From Dyadobacter subterraneus (lineage in GTDB: Bacteria > Bacteroidota > Bacteroidia > Cytophagales > Spirosomataceae): a DNA stretch of 64,000 nt. Where the stretch lies: positions 310,001 through 374,000 of the forward strand of contig NZ_JACYGY010000001.1 of the NCBI RefSeq assembly GCF_015221875.1, in the 5' to 3' direction. Positions 62,813-64,000 of the stretch are shown piece after piece. Under the pieces are notes generated by a model. The model made no database searches, was not told where the DNA came from, and saw nothing but the letters and a program-made list of their open reading frames with translations. Positions within the stretch are counted from its first letter, which is position 1. Each line of letters opens with the position of its first letter. Position numbers and translations under genes: made by a program.

Positions 62813-63922
62813 TCAGCCTGTTTGAGCAGGATAGTAAATTTTCAGTCGAATGCTAAATGTACTTCCTTTCCCAGGCGCTGATTGTATCTGGAGTCTTCCC
62901 TCTATTTTTTTTAGCAGAGCAAGGATTAAGAAACTACCCGTTCCACTTGTTGTTCCGTTTACATTTCCGGTGATAAAATCGTTAATTTCAGCAGGTGTCA
63001 GTCCGTTTCCAGTATCAGACACGTTTAGGATCAACTCATTGCTTTCAAGAAAGGCGCTTAGTGTGATTATTCCATGAAAAGTATATTTGTTTGCATTGTC
63101 GACCAGGTTACGAATCACACAGGCAAGTAATTGGTAATCGCAGAAGCAGACCAAACAGGTTGGAAGAACCATAATTTTGTTTTCATTCATTTTTGCAATA
63201 TCCTGGTAAAGATTTGTTACTTCCAGTAGAAAAGCATCAAGCGCGAAGTAGCACGGCTTTATCTTAAAATCGTCTCTTTGACTGTCTGCCCATAGAAAGA
63301 ACTTTTCTGTAAAAGTTTCCAGGCTCCTTGATCCTAGTTTCAATTGATGAAGTGTTTCATTAAAATTATTAACAGGTATAAAGCAGCGCTTATCTGCCAG
63401 ATAACTGCTAATGGTAGAAATGGAACGGACTGGCGAGCGTATATCATGTAAAACCATTGTGATCAGCTGATTTTTTATCTTGTTATTTTCTAACAATACT
63501 ATTTCAGATTGCCGCAGACGCTCAATGGTTTCATTTGTTTCAATAGTTAAAGCTTTTAGCTGCCGCTGGAGAAAATTGTATTTCTGTTTAAAATATACTA
63601 GCTGCCTATGAAGCACTAAATAGACGGCCAGAGCTGCCAATGCAACCACCGTGAGATTAAACGATAGGTCATTATCCCACCATGATTTTGCTATAATGAA
63701 AGCATGCAGGCCTTTTTGATCTGCAAAGCACTGGCCCGATGACCATATGATTTTGTAACTAACCAAAGTTGTCCCATGCTGTGGTATCTGAGAATTTTTC
63801 GAAATCGGAAAATGCCAAAGTGCTGCTCTGACGGTATTATATAAACGTATCCGTTTTTGGCGCAGGTTTAATGAAACATGCGACAAATTCTTCACCCGGT
63901 GGCAAGGTTTTGAATTACACAT
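62813..63922 (-). CDS. Sensor histidine kinase (HisKA / HATPase_c)
   Basis: 369 aa. A transmembrane helix at about 88-105, a coiled coil (108-150), the HisKA region with His159 in VLHDIRSPVRS, and a HATPase_c domain with NLVDNANKY (272-280), VSDTGNGL (Asp303) and a Gly-rich lid SGTGSF. The first 85 residues are Cys- and Trp-containing (HAFIIAKSWWDN) and recall the end of a Y_Y_Y-type periplasmic sensor, so the start could be further upstream or the sensor truncated. A partner in the nearby response regulator is possible. Confidence 0.85.
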   Translation of the reverse strand: MCNSKPCHRVKNLSHVSLNLRQKRIRLYNTVRAALWHFPISKNSQIPQHGTTLVSYKIIWSSGQCFADQKGLHAFIIAKSWWDNDLSFNLTVVALAALAVYLVLHRQLVYFKQKYNFLQRQLKALTIETNETIERLRQSEIVLLENNKIKNQLITMVLHDIRSPVRSISTISSYLADKRCFIPVNNFNETLHQLKLGSRSLETFTEKFFLWADSQRDDFKIKPCYFALDAFLLEVTNLYQDIAKMNENKIMVLPTCLVCFCDYQLLACVIRNLVDNANKYTFHGIITLSAFLESNELILNVSDTGNGLTPAEINDFITGNVNGTTSGTGSFLILALLKKIEGRLQIQSAPGKGSTFSIRLKIYYPAQTG

Positions 63923-64000
63923 TGTAACTGCTATTGAAAACTTTAAATAAAGGAAAGTTGCCGTGCGGATTCATATTGGGTATGTTAGTATAAAGGGTGT

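Overview
The window reads as a chromosomal segment of a Bacteroidota bacterium, most likely of the Cytophagales (Dyadobacter/Spirosoma-like). The reasons are type IX secretion (T9SS) C-terminal sorting domains, an ECF sigma factor overlapping an anti-sigma/beta-barrel gene, Bacteroidota-type integrase and ISAon1-like insertion sequence, promoters of the TTTG/TAnnTTTG kind, A+T-rich spacers and few Shine-Dalgarno sequences. The genus is an inference; no rRNA is present.

Region 1 (1-32,500) is mostly core chromosome: metE and metH (both methionine synthases), a hotdog thioesterase, a carbamoyltransferase/SGNH hydrolase/DUF5989/SxtJ cassette resembling the sxtI-J-K group, a Ppx/GppA phosphatase, an ECF sigma/anti-sigma pair, a PepSY-like lipoprotein, a bestrophin channel, an Lrp regulator, a CNT nucleoside transporter, a NarL-type two-component system with a 7TM partner, YihY, SppA, SixA, XerD, AroQ, an M14 carboxypeptidase and a tRNA-Glu. 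Rho-independent hairpins separate most transcription units.

Region 2 (32,500-43,200) holds a 1,426-bp ISAon1/ISL3-like insertion sequence exactly bracketed by a perfect 50-bp direct repeat, then DUF808, an HxlR regulator divergent from an APCDD1-like protein, and a tight five-gene sugar cassette (FHS permease, RmlD-like reductase, DegT aminotransferase, L-arabinokinase-like GHMP kinase, YihX-like phosphatase). RidA and Crp/Fnr genes follow.

Region 3 (43,200-50,700) is accessory DNA: a cluster of palindromic repeats, the 3' half of a CAT-anticodon tRNA (an att half-site with the tRNA's own terminator), a tyrosine integrase, an unknown protein, a complete DarT-DarG DNA ADP-ribosylation defence pair, and an IS1182-type transposase. 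The intact tRNA expected at the far end of the island is not in the window.

Region 4 (50,700-64,000) is a surface-protein and regulator locus: a small T9SS cargo protein, a 1,772-aa T9SS adhesin-like protein, two paralogous LuxR-type regulators whose receiver domains lack the phospho-acceptor aspartate, a normal response regulator, a VOC protein and a histidine kinase. Four intergenic copies of one promoter-operator module (a GCT direct repeat 21-22 bp apart, GAG at a fixed 10 bp and a TTTG -33 box at a fixed 42 bp) tie this locus together and look like a previously unnoticed small regulon.
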